Assembly: GCA_023525975.1 (NCBI GenBank)
Contig: CM042028.1
Location: 75,639,501-75,703,500 of the forward strand
Source of the DNA: Smallanthus sonchifolius
Taxonomy: Eukaryota; Streptophyta; Magnoliopsida; Asterales; Asteraceae
DNA length: 64,000 bases
Reading direction: 5' to 3'
Below, one piece after another: positions 24,173 to 34,916 of this stretch. Under the pieces are notes generated by a model. The model worked only from the letters and a program-made list of their open reading frames with translations, ran no database searches and had not been told where the DNA came from. Both the position numbers and the translations under genes were made by a program. The first letter of the stretch is position 1. Each line of letters starts with the position of its first letter.

Positions 24173-25130
24173 ATATATATACAATGTCTTGGCTTATGAA
24201 ACATGTGATAAAGTACTATGATGGGGATGAGGGGAGACGTCTTGCAGCGTAGGTGGGGAATTAAGACCAAGACTATACAATAAGACATAAAAAAAGTAAC
24301 ATAAACAAAGATGATGGTGGGGGCTAGTGAGACAACCATTTTGTACTAGACTTAGAATTCCTTTTGTGAATAGGTGGCGATCTAGTGGTTGTTTCTTCAC
24401 AGTCTCGATGTTTATGTGTATAAAATTTTGAACTTTACTGTTTTAAGTACATTTTTTCGTATTTATAATGACAGAAGAGTCTAATATGACCTTGGGTATA
24501 TAACCAAATTTTCTACCTTTGTTTAAAGTTATAGAAAACATACAAAAACTTAGAGTACATACCAGAAATTAGTACCACTAGTACGGAACTTGTTTTTTGG
24601 ATGGTGAAAAGTATGATTTGGAACGGTTTTGGACTGCCTCAAAAAATATCGCTCAAAAAGATAGGAATATGTTTTTAAGTGGTTCTCAAACCACTCCAAA
24701 AAATAGAAGAAACCGTTTCAAAAAATATTTTCTTTATTATTTAACTAGTTAATTTATACAACAAGTACTGCTGAATTTCAGTATGCACATCGGGTTAAAG
24801 TGTAGGCGTTATGGGAGCTTAGGAGGGCATGACTGGCATGGATGGGGATGCTACCCTACTTGCAGACGGGCATCCCGTTTATTATGTTATTTTGAGCATT
24901 CTGTACTTGACCTTAAAGATATGTTATGCTACGTTTGAACGTTGCATATGAATGAAATTTCTAGTTTCAAAACTATGTTGCAAATGTCTAAATCCAACTG
25001 TCGAGACCCCTAGGTTCAGGGCGTTTCACTTGGCTTGGACCACACTAACGAATAACCCGTCGCCCTAAGAGGAATCAGATGATGACATCCATATTTTATA
25101 GTAGAAATGTATAAGTTTTAAGAGTCTAGG
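24173..25130. other. Gene-poor stretch
   Basis: No gene recognised. A phrase near 24795-24820 (GTAGGCGTTATGGGAGC) resembles, in inverse orientation, one near 26150-26170 (GCTCCCATTACGCATGC); these may be ends of related short transposons. Confidence 0.4.
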
Positions 25131-25879
25131 TAGGGGTGTTCTTCGGGTTTTTTAATCGGGTTTCGGGTTATTCGGTTCGGGTTATTCGGGTTTTTTGTTA
25201 TAAGAATCCTACCCGTTTACCGACCTAAATAAGATTCAGGTTAATCTGTTTCGGGTTATTCGGTTTCGGGTTTATTCGGGTCGGGTTAATCGGTATTCGG
25301 GTTTCTAAATACAAGTTGCAAAGCGTACTTTACAATTTAACTTAACATGATATTCATTAAATAATAAGCATAAAATGTCAAATAAAAAAACTTCCAATAT
25401 GATCTTTCATTCAAACTAATGCAGAAAACACATATATTAACAAAAAAACACCAAATAAAATAAGCATAAAACCAAACCGTATCAACCAATCATGTAAATC
25501 TAAAAAAATGTCAAATCGTATCAACAAATAAAATGTTCACTCTTCGAATTGCCACCTTCATATTCGCTCGTCCGTTTTCAGTCATATATTAAGAAAATTC
25601 AAATAAAATAAACATTAAAAATGGTTACATATATATTGAGCTAAGTTTACAAATAAATATTAATAATAAAAATACCTTTTTATTATTATTCGGGTTAATC
25701 GGGTTAACCCGATTAACATTTTTTTAACCCAATTACCAAACTGAATACTACATTCGGGTTTGGGTTCCATCTTAATTAGGTTCGGATTGTTCGGGTTTCA
25801 TCTTAATCGGGTTCGGGTTGTTCGGGTTTCATTTTAATCGGGTTCGGTATTCGGGTATCGGGTAAAAAGGACACCGCTA
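25131..25879. mobile_element. Low-complexity element with short inverted ends (CGGGTTATTCGGGTT family)
   Basis: Left end TAGGGGTGTTC, right end GGACACCGCTA (complement TAGCGGTGTCC), flanked by AGTCTAGG and GTCTAGAG, which share GTCTAG. Both ends are filled with variants of TCGGGTTATTCGGGTT; a perfect GGTTAATCGGGTTAACCCGA-like foldback lies near 25700. The A/T-rich centre has no gene. The small hAT-like assignment rests on the ends only. Confidence 0.55.
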
Positions 25880-26439
25880 GTCTAGAGTAGTAGAAAAGTA
25901 TAAGTTTTGAGAGTGGAGAGTAGTAAAAGTGTATAAGTTTTTATTAGGAAGGGTAGAATATTTATAGGTTTAAATTAAATTTAGTTATTATGTTTTAAAT
26001 TTTTTCGTTATTCAACGACATTTTGGGTTGATCGACGCAGTCAAACGCTCCATTTCCGTGATCACCACCACCAATTCGACCATCACGCCCCCTATCACGC
26101 CAGGGGGACGGTGTGCCAGCGTAATAGGGTGCCACGGAGGCTCTACAACGCTCCCATTACGCATGCTCTTAAGTTCAAATGTATAACCATTTAGACTTGC
26201 CGTCTTTAGATCTCAATCAAGTTCTCTAATGAATTAAAAATCAAAACCAAACATATACAATAGATGTAACATATATTCTGACTACTATGCTGGTTGTTCA
26301 CCAAATTTCTAACCTAAAGGGATTGTTTGAGTCTCGTTGGTTTGATGTTCTAGATGGTGAAAGTATGGTGGTCCTCACATCTTATTACAAATCAGAGGAA
26401 TTTTACAGACGTACAGATCCGTCAATTATCCCTCGGCAG
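25880..26439. other. Gene-poor stretch
   Basis: No coding sequence supported. Confidence 0.4.
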
Positions 26440-26650
26440 TGTTCTGTTGGTAAAGTCTATCCAATCCTTGAAATCTATTGGTGATTATGGTAATTACCGA
26501 CAGATTACCAACGGAATTACGAATATTAATTTTCTTTTATTATTAGGTCCTCATTGGAAATTGGTCGGTGTTACCGTTCGACTACGACAGATTTTAAAAT
26601 TTTGTTTTCCCTTTTGTTTTTTTCCGTTGATAGTGTGTTTTCTAGTAGTG
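26440..26650. mobile_element. CACTA element right-end fragment
   Basis: Contains TACCGACAGATTACCAACGG-type subterminal repeats (26490-26580) and ends TTTTCTAGTAGTG at 26638-26650, the complement of CACTACTAGAAAA. A matching left end is not evident; GACTACTATGC at 26280 is a weak candidate. Confidence 0.55.
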
Positions 26651-27115
26651 TATGTACGACATACCTTTATTTGTTGATACTTTTTCAAGCTCCATCTTCG
26701 TGACGTGCTCCCACTGAAATAAAGTTGCAGGGTTGTCTGTGTTCTTGCTAATTTAATTATAGTGTCCACTGGGACCAAATGTTATCGTTTGGTTTCTAGT
26801 TTGATATATCTATTTTTGTGCTACATGTTGTAAAGTACTTTGATTATTTATGTGATTCTTTTACTTGACCAAATTTTTATACCTTTGTGTAATGTCACCA
26901 TCAAAAACCAGATGGCACATGCAATGCGACCAAATAAAATGGTAAAAAACTCAAAAAAAAAAAACTAATCTTACATTGCAAAATTACCAATCTTGCCATG
27001 GTGACAACTTACATGTGAATACATTAAGAAATAATTAATTAGATTCAATAACAAGAACATTAAGAGATTGGCACCAGATTTCTGGTGAACCAAAAGATAT
27101 AGGAACTTGTCATCT
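26651..27115. other. Region downstream of the MATE gene
   Basis: Presumed 3' flank and 3' UTR of the transporter. No canonical AATAAA was seen close to the stop on the minus strand. Confidence 0.4.
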
Positions 27116-30100
27116 TCAATGCACAACTGCCCACTTCTTTACATGTTTACTTGCTTTCTGTGCCTGCCACATTTTACCAATCAAATTTTGGTAAATTAGA
27201 TCGTTTCAAGCATTATAAATTAACTTATAAGTATTGAGTTTGACGTCTAATGGTCAGGGGGTTTTCCCTGTAAAGGATTTCCTCTTGTTAAGGTCATGGG
27301 TTCGAATCCTAACAAGGGTCCTGACGAGGGGAATTTTGCCAGTATCCTCCACAGATCTAGGTGTTAGCCGTTCAAAAAAGAGTATTGAGTTTGACTCAAC
27401 TAACCTCCAATTCCCAATTACAACGACTTGTGATGATAGCTAATACCACCGTTTGAAAGGCAGTTCCTCCGAAGATCATCCCGGCCCAAATACCCTTTCA
27501 AGTATAAAAAGTTCGAACATTAGATCTTTCAAAATAGAAAAAAAATACCAAGAATTAGTAATCTCGACTCTTGTATGGATAAATATGTCGATTGAAGTTA
27601 TACTTTGTCTATAACGAGTCAAAACTGTATATTATTTTACCTACTATGTACTTAGAATGCATAAACTTTATAAACTTTGTAAAATTTGCATCGTACTTAA
27701 GACATTAATTACTTTTAATGCTTAAGAAACGAAAAATAAAATAAAGAATTTGTGAGTCAGTCTGTCTAACTCGACCTATTTTAATGAGTACTAAAGTTTA
27801 ACTATTTTACATGTTACCCAACTCGTTCATTTTACTACTAGTCTAACTATTCAATATTAATGAAAATGGAAGAAGAAAATAATGTATACCATGACTCCAA
27901 GATGGAAAACCCATCCCATGATAAGTCCCATTGGAACTCCTATTAAATAGTAGCATCCTAAGTTGATGTATGCTACATATGATTGCCATCCGGATCCAAC
28001 CGCGACACCTAGTGTATTAAACCATTTGCACATTAGTGAGAGAGAAGAAATGAAAGAAATAGATTTTAAACATTCAAGACCACACGGCGGGCGGGGGGGG
28101 GGGGGTGTTTACCTGATAGAACGGGTTGAACGCTATTCAGGAGAATGGTAAAGGCCAAGAGAAGTGAAAGTGTGCTCACAGCATCCAATACGGGTTCACT
28201 ACTTGTGAATATTAACGCTAGCTCGTTGTGGAACAACATGATTAAGAGCCAGAAGACGAGGCCTATAATCGTGGATGTGGTAACTGCAACTATGGTAGCA
28301 AATCTGGCACCTTTGCCATTGCCCGCTCCTAACTCGTTTGCAACCCTAACTCTGAATCACATAACCGCACAAGCATTACATGCAAATGCATTATACACCA
28401 TCAACAATACGTACATTTTATGTTGTGTCTAGTTATTCATGCTTATAAACATGTAAAAAATATATAAACTATTTACTAATAGAAATAAAAAGGTTAATTT
28501 AAATACGTTCTATATTAGTGAAAAGAAAATGGAAATATGTTGAAATATATACCCTGTTCCAGCAAAGAATCCAAGAGGGATCATAAGTTCAAAGCCATTG
28601 ATGGACATGCTACACAAAATAAATAAATAAATATTTATTAAATCGGTCATATGAATAACTTAATAACTATTATGAGATAGATAAATATATTATTTTTAAC
28701 TTTAAAAAGAATAATTAAAATATTATAAAATTGAAAAGAATAGGGACACAATTTTGTATCTTTATATACGAAATAAATAATAATAAAAAAGTATAACATA
28801 GTATCATAAATTATAGAATATTGAATTAATAACAATTTTTTGGTCCAAATAAAACCAAAAAGACAATGTAACAGGTAACAAAGGCAATAATGGACAACAT
28901 ATATAAAAAACACTTTTAGCAAACACTTCATTCAGAAAAGACAAGATGATACAATTATGTTGTTGTATTTATCTTTGCATTTTGATAAATAAAAATTAAA
29001 CAGAAAATAATATTCGTGGTTTAGAATATCAGAATTTTGCAAAAAGACGACCACATCAAAGATCAGAAGATAAAATAAAAACCAATGAAAGAAGAGGGGG
29101 CTACCATATCGACAAAGCATCAACTGCAATTTCTGCGTTCTCCAAGTTTCCTGTCATCACTATCAATATTCTGTAGTACCAATTCTCCAAACTGCATTAT
29201 TATTTAAATTTAAAAAACATCGGTCGCGTAAATAAAAGCACATTAGATAGTATAATCGACGTCCAACATTAAAATAGTTGGTGAATATTCAATATTTTGT
29301 TACCCCGTTAAGGGTTTTCAAATTAGTATCGGTTGATTTTGATGAAAATTTTAAATCAAACGATAAAACTACGGTTTAAGAAACAACAAACCAAACTCTC
29401 TAGGTTGGATAAGTCAGATGTAGTGGTGTAACGGTAACGGTACGGTTTTACTGTTTGAACCAAATTTTTATTTTTCACAAAAAATCGTTAGTTTTTGTTA
29501 AAACTTTTAAATAATAAAAATGGCTAGTTAATATAATACATAAAATAATTACATATACTTAAAGTTTTTTAAACCAGAAAATAGAAAAGATTAAACGACG
29601 GGTTTACTTTACAAGATATATAGTTTGAAGGTCCTTTAAAGATATCCTGGTGATTAAACGGTACACCACAACTAAAAGATTATAGTTCAAATCTCTTAAA
29701 CAAATTAAGACTTTTTATAAAAAAACAAAAAATGTTATCACATAATTTAGGGTAGTTTGTAAGAATAAAGAATTGACGGCCACCGACCGAAATGTAAAAT
29801 TGAACACTAAATTACCACAACATGACGCCGGAGGCGGCTGAGAGTTTGACAAACGCCCACAGTCCAGAAAAAGCTTCCATTGAAAACCCACCCCAAGATT
29901 CCGGGCAGCCACCGTACACCGTGTAAACAAACAACCCCAAAACAATCAGCCACCAGGAGAAATTCAATGTCACAACCGTCCAAACAAGCCCCAGCTGAAA
30001 CCTCGCCACAACCAGCCAACTCATCGCCGCATGAACCACCAACGCCACCAGCGACACCCACGCAATCACGTACGTTTTAAGCTGACTTTGAAGAAATCTT

Positions 30101-31167
30101 TGTAACGGGAACTGAATGCATAGGCTGAAATGAAGTGGTATTAAATTCATTGCAACCACGCCGGAGAGCTCAGCTATGTCCGCCGGCTGTCCGAGCAGTT
30201 TCAGCACCGGCGAAGCGAAGATGTATAACGGTAAAAGTATTATACAACATACGAAAAGGACAATCCACGAACGTTGTAAATACACACCCAACATGCGATA
30301 GTTTTTCGCTCCGTATGCTTGCCCGCATAATGTCTCCAAAGCACTCGCCATCCCCAACTAGATCGAACCCCCGCATGAAAATAAAAAATCAATCAGAAAA
30401 GCAGTTTAGTAGGTGACGAACCAGAACTCTTTAGTCGAAGAGTTATCATAGATTATTTGTTCTACTGAAAATAACTAAACTAAACGATTTAATTCATATT
30501 TTTTTTCTTAAAATAAACTTAGGTTAAATATTATATATGGAAAATTGATAAATTCTGGTGATGGAATCAATGGACTCTCTTGATGTTCCCTTGTAGGAAC
30601 AAGATCGGTACTACCAGAAACCGAAATTTAGCTGGCTTTTAAACCGAATATTGTACCGATGATGGCAGATCGGTACCAGTAAGGTACTCATAAATTACCA
30701 AAACCAAAGTACCGATGCTAAAATTATGAAAAAACAAATACCGGTACAGTTACCGCTGGTGTTCACTCAAACCAATATGGTATGTACCAGTAGAGTAACG
30801 GTATTCGATCAGAAAATCTCATCCCTGGTCGAGGCCAAATCAGGGAAAAATTATGTACCAAGAGGCCGAAGTCGAAGCCGACGATGACACTTGTGGCAAT
30901 GGAGATGGCGGCGAGTTCAAGATCACCGAGATGTCCGGCGAAGGCTTGTGTGATGACGAACATGGAATAGGAAGCGATGCGGCTGAAGATGGCAGGGCCA
31001 ACTATGTGCCATAGCTTTTTGGATTCGGCCAAGAATCGTTGGTGAAAGGGGGATTCGAGTTCTTGGTCTGTGGTTTTTGATGTCACGTCGACGTTTGAAG
31101 ATGAATGGTCCAACAAGGGTACAAGTGTTGGTTCATCTGGTCGAACACCAGTGCCATTGATGGCCAT
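27116..31167 (-). CDS. MATE (DTX-type) multidrug and toxin extrusion transporter, eight exons
   Basis: A membrane antiporter expected to export or vacuole-sequester organic compounds in exchange for H+. Exons (minus order): 30859-31167, 29816-30357, 29105-29191, 28553-28609, 28113-28351, 27890-28008, 27405-27494, 27116-27163. All introns are GT-AG, phases agree, and exons total 1491 bases (496 aa), normal for plant DTX. MATE landmarks: KLWHIVGPAIFSRIASYSM and ITQAFAGHLGDLELAAISI (residues about 51-90), GMASALETLCGQAYGA (105-120), CLENWYYRILIVMTGN, NGFELMIPLGFFAGTGVRVA, ELGAGNGKGARFATIV, VQPVLSGVAVGSGWQ, GCYYLIGVPMGLIMGWVF, GIWAGMIFGGTAFQT. The tail ends HVKKWAVVH. Motifs place it near the Arabidopsis DTX27-29 group. 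The start is the first Met, about 55 bp below a TATA-like run. No broken exon seen; expression is unproven. Confidence 0.92.
27245..27380 (+). mobile_element. tRNA-derived SINE in the last intron of the MATE gene
   Basis: Box A near GTCTAATGGTCAGGGGG, box B GGGTTCGAATCC at about 27299-27310, and a 3' end GCCGTTCAAAAAAG. An exact 15-bp target duplication AGTATTGAGTTTGAC lies at 27230-27244 and 27381-27395. It is antisense to the gene, inside intron 7 (27164-27404), and leaves both splice sites intact. Confidence 0.92.
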
Positions 31168-31218
31168 TTTTCACCGTTCTCTTCCCCTTTTTTTAGTTTA
31201 TTCTTTATCTCACTTTTG

Positions 31219-31231
31219 AGATATATATATA
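31219..31231 (-). promoter_or_regulatory. Putative TATA box of the MATE gene
   Basis: ATATATATAT at 31221-31230 reads as a TATA box on the minus strand, 54-63 bases upstream of the ATG at 31167. This leaves room for a 5' UTR of roughly 25-30 bases. The flanking CTCTC run is common near plant start sites. Confidence 0.5.
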
Positions 31232-31239
31232 GAGAGGGG

Positions 31240-32691
31240 GAGATAATCTGGGTTGTAGGAACAGAGATTTTATAGATGTGGTTGAAATGGGAATTTGGGT
31301 TATATATTTCTTTAAATCAAGTTACAAAACATATCCTTAATATATGTTTGACATACACTTTCAGTCACTTGAGTTTCGGTTTTGTAGTTTCACTCCAAGA
31401 TGTTGCCAAGAATATCAATTTATCATAAAGTTTATATTGTTTATTATTAGCATGTAATAGGGAGGTAATTATCATATAGCGTGGGAGTTATGTTTTGTTT
31501 AAGATACCTTCTCCTTATTATAGATTTAGCATTATTCTAAAGTATTTATATATAAGAACAAGTTAGAATTTTATTGCGGTATCAGAACATTCAAACAATC
31601 TCTAGATTTAGCGTTTAAACACTATCTGGTGATAAATCCTTTTGACTTTTCTATCTTTTACAAATTAGGCGCCGAACCTGACATTTAAAAACCAGAAAAA
31701 CAAAATGCTACAAAAATATGCAAAGTAACGAACTGTAGAAAAGACTGCAGATGAACGCAATTAAAAAGAACTAAAAAAAAGAACGGAGATTCATAAAAGA
31801 AAAGAATTGATTTTGCTATAACATTTCAACAATAGAATCATTCATGTTCCGATCTCCACTTCAAGAACCAATTTATCATAGTGGTTTTTTTCGTTGCATT
31901 TATTTTGTTTCAAGCTACACATTGAATCGAAAACGACGTATAACTTGAGGAGACATGTTAAAAATATCAATTATAATATAATTTATGTGGTTTATTATTA
32001 CCATGTAAATAGCAATTAATACCATGTAGTGAGCGCATACACATATATAAATACACGCACATTATCTAGCAGTTTTTTGGTTGAAAATGAAAAAAAAAAA
32101 ACCATATATTCATAAGTTAGTACCTTTTCCCTCTAGGCGCATTAGTCTAGAGTATATGTATATTAAAATAGAGTTCTAAACTCAAGCTACATTCCATTGG
32201 GCGAAATTATTTTAACTCGTTTATTAAACCCGTAACATTTTAATGATTTTACAGTTTCTACTTCACAAACTGTAAGTCCTATTAAGTAGTCGGCCTTTTA
32301 TCCGCGTGCCCTTAAAAACTCTAGTTGGGTAAGATTATCAATCCACCGGGTTACCCTTCAGTCACGTGCATGAACGATGATTTTTACATGTTGACAATGT
32401 AAGTAGTAGCGAACTTGTGTAGGGGTCAATGGTAGCCCCTAAACCATATCAAATCCTTTTGTATAGTTCTTTGTCTCCTTTGGGAAGGAAGAGATGAACG
32501 CAGTGGAGGTGATGGTGTCATGAAATCTTCTTTTACAATTCTATCTAATAAAGACGGGTTAGGAAGGGGAAAAAAAGAGGTATTGTACATGTTTGCTTCT
32601 AAATTGGTAATTTTTTTTTGTATGTAGTATAAATTAGAGAAAATAAACATTAAATGAAAAATCTAATCAATCCACACTTCTTGCACTTGTT
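31240..32691. other. AT-rich stretch upstream of the MATE gene
   Basis: No gene supported; may include promoter sequence of the transporter. Confidence 0.4.
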
Positions 32692-32805
32692 TTTGTTGAA
32701 TATAAAATACAAAGTAAACATGAAATACGTTTGTTGAATATAAAATACAAAGTAAACATGAAATACGTTTGTTGAATATAAAATACAAAGTAAACATGAA
32801 ATACG
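32692..32805. repeat. Tandem repeat, three exact 38-bp copies
   Basis: The unit starts TTTGTTGAATATAAAATAC and ends AACATGAAATACG; copies start at 32692, 32730 and 32768 and look identical, so the array is probably recent. Confidence 0.95.
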
Positions 32806-32836
32806 TCATCCTTAATAAAACTAGAAAGCTTATTTA

Positions 32837-33821
32837 CAGGGGCGGACTTACTTAGGAGAGGGGGGTTTACAGGAACCTCCGAGTTTCGGAATTTGTATAG
32901 AACGGTAGCTTAAAAAACTAGGGTGAACCTCCTTACAAAGTTTAACAGCTGGTGTAGTGGTTTTGGCTTTGCTTTATAACCCGGAGGTTGTGGGTTCGAA
33001 TCCCTTCCCTAAATTTTTTTAAAATCTTTTTTTTCAACCAGATTTCGTATGTGTCTTCAACAGCTTCTGGGCCTTTTAATAACTAATAGTAGGATATAAA
33101 ATGATGGGCCTTTTGAAGGCTTCTAGTTTTGTTGGGCTAATAACACTATAACAAGTATAACAAAGAAAAAAAACACGATTACTGAATTAGAGAAATAAGC
33201 AAAGCAACAGGTCGCAGCCGGCAGCCTCCTCCAACTTTGCCTTCCGCCACTACTCAGTATTTGCTGTTAATAGAGGTATTTGGTATTTGCTGAGTTTGTT
33301 GCTGAGAAATCATTTATGAGAAATATCATCTAGATAAGTAATTACATAAAACTACCGTTTAAAAATTAAATTCTGTGTTAATATATTTTATGTTAATTTA
33401 CATATTTGAATGAACAATTTATGCATCAAACACCTTTTCACTCCTGAGTCCTTCCCCCATAGCTAAGAATCTACCAGTTGTATCTTTTGTTGCATATTTT
33501 ATTTATGCCACATTAACTAGTAATTTGAGTGAAAAACAATAGGAAAAACAGTAGTTTTTTTATTGATATAACAAGTGTATCCCTGAAAAGCAGTAGTTTT
33601 TGGTCCCCAAGCCTAGATGAAAAAGAGGAGGGTTTTTTTATAATATGACTTTTGAAAAAGGGCCTCAAAGTTTTTAGTCCGCTTGGGGCCACCAAGTACC
33701 TTGAGCCGCCCCTGCCCGACCCGAGCCATCGAACCGACCCGATTGTTTTTATGTCCGATCCTATGAAATTGAAGCATCTAAACAGTGAACCCCTTGAAAA
33801 AAATTTCTGGATCTGCCACTG
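32837..33821. mobile_element. hAT element with exact 8-bp target duplication
   Basis: Ends are CAGGGGCGGACTT and GGATCTGCCACTG, which pair imperfectly as inverted repeats. The duplication CTTATTTA at 32829-32836 and 33822-33829 is exact. No transposase. A second hAT-like right end, GAGCCGCCCCTG, lies inside at 33701-33713, suggesting an older element or a composite. A tRNA-like Pol III promoter occurs near the left end. Confidence 0.88.
32950..33004 (+). promoter_or_regulatory. tRNA-like internal Pol III boxes inside the hAT element
   Basis: AGCTGGTGTAGTGGTTTTGG (box A) is followed about 25 bp later by GTGGGTTCGAATCCC (box B). A full tRNA fold was not convincing, so this is not called a tRNA gene; it may be a SINE remnant within the hAT copy. 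Confidence 0.5.
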
Positions 33822-33829
33822 CTTATTTA

Positions 33830-34119
33830 TACACTAGTAGCACGCCGCCACATCCCTTGCCATGAACATCATAATAATTTTATATTTAATTATTTTATCC
33901 TCATATAAAATGATAAAATAAATAAATAAGAATAAAATGCGGTGTATTTAATTCTTTGGGAGCAAGGCGCACAATTTATGAGTGGATGAAAGCGGCTTGG
34001 CTATGATGTAAGCCATTACGACCGCCATTTGGCACCATATAAAACGTTCACGTACTAGGGATTCAATACTTACGTAATCATCTATTTTTAGACTTCTATT
34101 ATATTGTAATGGCCATCAA
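33830..34119. other. Gene-poor stretch
   Basis: Nothing recognised. Confidence 0.4.
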
Positions 34120-34321
34120 GGTTCCGCCTTGGTGGTCAGGGGGTTTTCCCAAAGGGTTTCCCCTCTGTAAATGTAATGGGTTCGAATCTTGTAATGTGTA
34201 CTTCATAAAAACTAGCAACACTCTCTGCAGATTTCGAATTCCTTGGGAGTTGTTTGGGTAGACTGATGTACGAGCCTCCTCTGGTGGAACGTGCCAGTTG
34301 AGCCCACGCCGTTCAAAAAAA
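34120..34321 (+). mobile_element. tRNA-derived SINE, same family as the one in the MATE intron
   Basis: Shares TGGTCAGGGGGTTTTCCC, GGGTTCGAAT and the end GCCGTTCAAAAAA with the SINE at 27245-27380. Flanks ATATTGTAATGG (34101-34112) and ATATTTTAATGA (34322-34333) look like an aged target duplication. Confidence 0.75.
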
Positions 34322-34627
34322 ATATTTTAATGATTGTTACATGCGCATAAATTTTTAAAAAAATTGATGTTAAAAAAAAAGAATGATATCTGTTTGTTTG
34401 GTTTGAAGGTATCAACTTTGAAATTAGGAATGATATCCAAAGAGGTAGGTTTATAATTTAATTTCATTTTCATTTTATTTTACTAGTAATTCCAAACCAC
34501 AAATCATATATAAGCTTATAAAATAAATTTCCTGCTAAATATTTACGGTACTTAAAACAATTATCATGTAGCGGCTAGAGACGTATGGTAGCGGGAAGAA
34601 GTCGAGTCGCCGATGATTGTCGTCTTC

Positions 34628-34650
34628 ACATATATATATATATATATACC
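34628..34650. repeat. TA microsatellite
   Basis: Simple TA repeat, about 23 bp. Confidence 0.9.
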
Positions 34651-34916
34651 ACAACTAGGCTTTGCGTGCCTTATCATCTTCAAATTCTTTAATATTTTTT
34701 TAAAACATACTTTTCTATTTATATTAATAAAAGGTAGATTTTTCATACCTAAAGTCTTCTAATATGATAACATGAGAACTTTATCATATTTGTAACGACA
34801 AAAATTTAATATGTCCAAACATAATTTGAGTCCAAGTTTGACTATAATTAATTTTTCTATCCATGTCACTACAAAACAAAACAAGTATCATCGACTGGTA
34901 ATTTCGTCGGTAAAGG

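Noticed and set aside
24795..26170. A larger transposon bounded by the inverted GGCGTTATGGGAGC-like phrases
   Set aside because: The similarity is short and no target duplication was seen; it may be two unrelated ends.
27396..27404. Stop codon after exon 7 as the end of the MATE gene
   Set aside because: The GTTAGT at the boundary is a good donor, and 27116-27163 supplies an acceptor and a conserved KASKHVKKW tail with the total length still in frame.
33701..33713. Separate hAT element ending at GAGCCGCCCCTG
   Set aside because: No matching left end or 8-bp duplication found; noted only as an internal feature of the larger hAT copy.
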